Part shown: piece after piece, positions 59,650 through 64,000 of the stretch
How the letters are laid out: every line of letters begins with the position of its first letter
Position numbering within the stretch: position 1 is the stretch's first letter
Origin: Gellertiella hungarica
GTDB lineage: Bacteria; Pseudomonadota; Alphaproteobacteria; Rhizobiales; Rhizobiaceae
Reading direction: 5' to 3'
NCBI RefSeq assembly: GCF_014197145.1
Contig: NZ_JACIEZ010000001.1
Location: 620,001-684,000 of the forward strand
DNA length: 64,000 nucleotides
Made by a program: the position numbers and the translations under genes
Notes under the pieces: generated by a model
The model's input: the letters and a program-made list of their open reading frames with translations, nothing else
Databases searched by the model: none
Told to the model about the DNA's origin: nothing

Positions 59650-59736
59650 GGCAATTTTGCTCCCCCGGACCGATCTGACGTCGGCCTCTGTCGCAAATTA
59701 AAAAACCGGATTGTGACAGGAGTCAATTCCGGTTTT

Positions 59737-59793
59737 GAAAAGAATCTTTCAGTACCCCCGTTGACAGCGGGCCGAACCTGAAGAATTCTTTTC
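59737..59793. promoter_or_regulatory. Two related palindromes in the rpiR/amidohydrolase gap
   Basis: GAAAAGAATCTTTC (59737-59750) and GAAGAATTCTTTTC (59780-59793) are near-mirror copies, each quasi-palindromic, 43 bases apart. A further dyad AAAACCGGA-N17-TCCGGTTTT is at 59702-59736. GAA-N-TTC-like dyads suit RpiR-type dimers; this is a candidate operator. Confidence 0.5.
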
Positions 59794-59834
59794 TCCATTC
59801 ATGAACTCTTAACGTTTGGGTAGGGCGTTGCGGC

Positions 59835-60614
59835 ATGCATGAGAGTGCGGAGCTTCTGACGAAGGCCGAGGGTTCGCCGGCTGCAGTCGTCAATGCCGGT
59901 GGCAAGGGCCCGGTGGTGCTTGTCTGCGAGCATGCCTCCCGCCGCCTGCCGGAAACGGTGGGCACGCTCGGTCTGTCCGAGGAGGCGCTGGTCAGCCACA
60001 TTGCCTGGGATCCCGGTGCACTGGCGGTTGCGGAGCACCTGTCGTCCCTGCTCGATGCGCCGCTCGTCTACCAGCGCTTTTCCCGCCTGGTCTATGACTG
60101 CAACCGCCCGCCGGAAGCGCCTGGCGCCATGCCCGAGACGAGCGAGATCTACGACATTCCCGGCAATCGCGCCCTTTCGCAGCACGAGAAGGACCGTCGC
60201 ACGCGCGGTCTCTACCTGCCTTTCCACGCGGCGGTTTCCGATCTTCTCGACGAGCGCGGGAAGGCCGGGCTGGAAAGCATCATCGTCACCATGCATTCCT
60301 TCACTCCCGTCTACATGGGCCGGGAACGCGCGGTCGAGATCGGCATCCTGCACGACGAGGACAGCCGCGTCGCCGATGCGATGCTCATCGCCGCGGAAGG
60401 CAACACGGATTACGACATTCGCCGCAACGAGCCCTACGGGCCGGCGGACGGCGTTACCCACACCCTCATAAAACACGGTCTTGCCCGCGGGTTGAAGAAC
60501 GTGATGATCGAGGTGCGGAACGACCTTATACGAGATGAGGACGGCCAACGGGTCATGGCCGGACTTCTGGCGGAGCTTCTGGGCAGTGCCCTGAAGGACC
60601 GACCGAACACATAA
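59835..60614 (+). CDS. N-formylglutamate amidohydrolase-family protein
   Basis: A 259-residue zinc hydrolase. Family segments are VLVCEHASRRLPE near residue 29, SRLVYDCNRPP, and MHSFTPVYMGRERAVEIGIL. It removes a formyl or similar acyl group from glutamate or related amino acids. Together with the downstream permease and glutamine-synthetase-like ligase it may serve catabolism of a gamma-glutamyl or N-acyl amine. Divergent from rpiR, first gene on its strand. Confidence 0.9.
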   Translation: MHESAELLTKAEGSPAAVVNAGGKGPVVLVCEHASRRLPETVGTLGLSEEALVSHIAWDPGALAVAEHLSSLLDAPLVYQRFSRLVYDCNRPPEAPGAMPETSEIYDIPGNRALSQHEKDRRTRGLYLPFHAAVSDLLDERGKAGLESIIVTMHSFTPVYMGRERAVEIGILHDEDSRVADAMLIAAEGNTDYDIRRNEPYGPADGVTHTLIKHGLARGLKNVMIEVRNDLIRDEDGQRVMAGLLAELLGSALKDRPNT

Positions 60615-60718
60615 AGACCCGGGGAGCAGTAATGCGGACGGCGGGGATGAACCTCGCCGCACTTGGAAGAGGAAGTTTTCGCAATAGGGCGGAAACCTGA
60701 GGGAATACAGGGGCATTC

Positions 60719-62263
<1,545 letters not shown>

Positions 62264-62411
62264 GCAACGCCACGCATGAAACCGGAAGTCGCGCTGCGGC
62301 GCGGCTTCCAGACTTGAACAACTGGGAGCAGGCGGGAGAAAAGACCGCCGGCATGGTCCTCCATATGCCCGGCTTTGGGGCAGGGACCCATGAAGAGGGC
62401 GAAAACACACC

Positions 62412-63776
62412 ATGAGCACTTACACGTTTGACAATCTGAAGAAGGATGTCGCCGAAGGCCGCATCGATACGGTTCTCGCCTGCCTGGTGGACATGCAGGG
62501 CCGCCTCATGGGCAAGCGTTTCCAGGCGGAATATTTCGTCGAGAGCGCCTGGGAAGAGACCCACAGCTGCAACTACCTGCTGGCAACCGACATGGAGATG
62601 GAAACGGTTTCGGGCTACAAGTCGACGAGCTGGGAGAAGGGCTACGGCGACTATACGATGAAGCCCGATCTCTCCACCCTTCGCCGCATTCCGTGGCTCG
62701 AAGGCACGGCGCTGGTTCTCTGCGACGTCCTCGATCACCACACCCACCAGGAAGTGCCGCATTCGCCGCGCGCCATCCTGAAGAAGCAGGTCAAGCGCCT
62801 CGAAGCCATGGGCATGAAGGCCTTCATGGCCTCCGAACTCGAATTCTTCCTCTTCGACCAGACCTACGAGGATGCGCGTCTGTCCGGATACCGGGACCTG
62901 CATCTCGCCTCCGGTTACAACGAGGACTACCACATCTTCCAGACCACCAAGGAAGAGGATGTGATGCGGGCGATCCGCAAGGGTCTGCAGGGCGCCGGCA
63001 TTCCGGTGGAAAACTCCAAGGGCGAGGCATCCGCCGGCCAGGAGGAAATCAACGTCCGCTACGCCGAGGCGCTCGACATGGCCGACCGCCATTCGATCAT
63101 CAAGAACGGCTGCAAGGAAATCGCCTGGTCGCGCGGCAAGGCCATCACCTTCCTTGCCAAGTGGAACTACAATGCAGCCGGTTCCTCCTCCCATATCCAT
63201 CAGTCGCTGTGGAGCCTCGACGGTACCCCGCTGTTCTTCGACAAGAATGCCAAGTACGGCATGTCGGAGCTGATGAAGAACTACGTGGCCGGGCTGCTGA
63301 CCCATGCGAGCGAGATCACCTATTTCCTCGCGCCCTACATCAATTCCTACAAGCGTTTCATGGCCGGCACCTTCGCGCCGACCAAGGCGGTCTGGTCCAA
63401 GGACAACCGCACGGCCGGCTACCGCCTGTGCGGCGAGGGCACGAAGGGCATCCGCATCGAGTGCCGCGTCGGCGGTTCGGATCTCAACCCCTATCTCGCC
63501 ATGGCGGCACTGCTGGCAGCCGGCATTGACGGCATCGAGAAGAAGATGGAGCTCGAGCCGCAGTTCGAGGGCGACGCCTATGGCGGCAAGGGTATCCGCG
63601 AAATCCCGCGCACGCTGCGCCACGCCACGGAAGAGCTGAAGGGCTCGGCCATGCTGCGCGCGGCTTTCGGCGACGAGGTGATCGACCACTATGTCCGCGC
63701 CGCCGAATGGGAGCAGGAAGAATATGACCGCCGCATTACCGACTGGGAGGTGGCGCGCGGCTTCGAGCGGGCGTAA
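62412..63776 (+). CDS. Glutamine synthetase-family ligase (GlnT/PuuA-like)
   Basis: A 454-residue type-I-like glutamine-synthetase-fold enzyme. The Glu/His metal and ATP motifs are present: ASELEFFLFD, GQEEINVRYAEAL, NYNAAGSSSHIHQSLW, and the C-terminal RIECRVGGSDLNPYLA. The adenylylation-site Tyr region of GlnA is not obvious, and members of this branch ligate glutamate to amines (gamma-glutamylputrescine, gamma-glutamyl-amide synthesis). With the permease before and an apparent aldehyde dehydrogenase after, the pattern is that of a gamma-glutamyl amine route. The real amine is unknown. Confidence 0.9.
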   Translation: MSTYTFDNLKKDVAEGRIDTVLACLVDMQGRLMGKRFQAEYFVESAWEETHSCNYLLATDMEMETVSGYKSTSWEKGYGDYTMKPDLSTLRRIPWLEGTALVLCDVLDHHTHQEVPHSPRAILKKQVKRLEAMGMKAFMASELEFFLFDQTYEDARLSGYRDLHLASGYNEDYHIFQTTKEEDVMRAIRKGLQGAGIPVENSKGEASAGQEEINVRYAEALDMADRHSIIKNGCKEIAWSRGKAITFLAKWNYNAAGSSSHIHQSLWSLDGTPLFFDKNAKYGMSELMKNYVAGLLTHASEITYFLAPYINSYKRFMAGTFAPTKAVWSKDNRTAGYRLCGEGTKGIRIECRVGGSDLNPYLAMAALLAAGIDGIEKKMELEPQFEGDAYGGKGIREIPRTLRHATEELKGSAMLRAAFGDEVIDHYVRAAEWEQEEYDRRITDWEVARGFERA

Positions 63777-63975
63777 TGTCCGCTTGCCTTCGGTGCAGGC
63801 CGGGGGATGAGCTTGAGAGACGGGCAGGGGCATGGGCCGTTGCCCGTTCGGCCGTCAGGGAGCCCGCGACATCATGCTGCGGGCCGGAATGGGCGGATCG
63901 GGGCTGGCGCCGCTTGAATGCACGCCGCCCTTGACCCATCAGGACGGCGGAAGGATTTCGATTGGAGCACGTGAG

Positions 63976-64000
63976 ATGACCATGATTCAATGTATCTCCC
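63976..64000 (+). CDS. Start of a probable aldehyde dehydrogenase gene, truncated by window end
   Basis: Only eight codons (MTMIQCIS) are visible from ATG 63976, with GGAG 9 bases upstream; ATG 63982 is also possible. The sequence MIQCIS followed by a Pro codon start resembles the N-terminus of the aldehyde dehydrogenases that follow GS-like genes in rhizobia. Confirmation needs sequence beyond the window. Confidence 0.45.

Overview
The window is a 64-kb chromosomal segment of a high-GC alphaproteobacterium, most likely family Rhizobiaceae (Ensifer/Rhizobium/Agrobacterium/Shinella relatives). This rests on gene content and order: trxB followed by a LsrB/VtlR-type LysR gene and an AbcR-type small RNA with an Lrp gene divergent; lpcC beside greA; dnaG and rpoD separated by kbl-tdh; and a carnitine operon whose dehydrogenase is fused to a thioesterase. 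No phage, insertion sequence, CRISPR array or integrative element was seen. Coding is dense, and almost everything is chromosomal housekeeping or catabolism.

Layout. 1-2.8 kb: end of an aspartate aminotransferase gene, a small DUF2188-like protein, and a LysR regulator divergent from an NAD-binding epimerase. 2.8-6.5 kb: an RTX serralysin-type metalloprotease, then an ArsR-Old Yellow Enzyme pair. 6.6-9.7 kb: AbcR sRNA, lsrB, trxB and lrp. 9.8-13.8 kb: an alkaline-phosphatase-fold phosphoethanolamine-transferase-like membrane enzyme, the LPS-core mannosyltransferase lpcC, greA and a SRPBCC protein. 13.8-15.1 kb: an ArsR gene with two AHSA1/SRPBCC genes. 15.3-24.5 kb: carB and carA separated by a LytTR membrane regulator/DUF2306 pair, a zinc metallopeptidase and a MATE exporter. 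24.7-27.9 kb: a YqeY-like protein, a BrnT-BrnA toxin-antitoxin pair and dnaG. 28-35.5 kb: an acyl-CoA ligase, kbl-tdh (threonine breakdown), rpoD and a small secreted protein. 35.5-46.4 kb: a SIMPL protein, tRNA-Ile(CAU), selO, a UPF0303 protein, an AGE epimerase, an ACT-domain protein, a CocE-type hydrolase, a SulP transporter and a soluble chemoreceptor.

46.4-54.6 kb is the most coherent pathway block. An NDP-forming acyl-CoA ligase, an acyl-CoA dehydrogenase and a CaiD-type hydratase could take gamma-butyrobetaine to carnitinyl-CoA. Carnitine dehydrogenase fused to betainyl-CoA thioesterase, plus a BKACE enzyme, then take carnitine to glycine betaine and acetoacetate. A divergent GATase-AraC regulator (CdhR type) sits beside them. 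Intergenic palindromic repeats flank the dehydrogenase gene on both sides. 54.7-58.6 kb is a polyamine/iron-type ABC importer whose binding-protein gene carries a frameshift. 58.8-64 kb has an RpiR regulator divergent from N-formylglutamate amidohydrolase, followed by an APC permease, a glutamine-synthetase-family ligase and the first codons of what looks like an aldehyde dehydrogenase gene.

Regulatory features readable from sequence include the AbcR sRNA with a perfect dyad upstream at the usual LysR-site distance, a TTAA-N7-TTAA CtrA-type site upstream of rpoD, operator-like repeats at brnTA, arsR, rpiR and cdhR, and about a dozen intrinsic terminators. No wholly new system is evident. The best leads are the gamma-butyrobetaine/carnitine block, the single-copy AbcR locus, the CtrA-type site at rpoD, the frameshifted binding protein and the clustered palindromic repeats.
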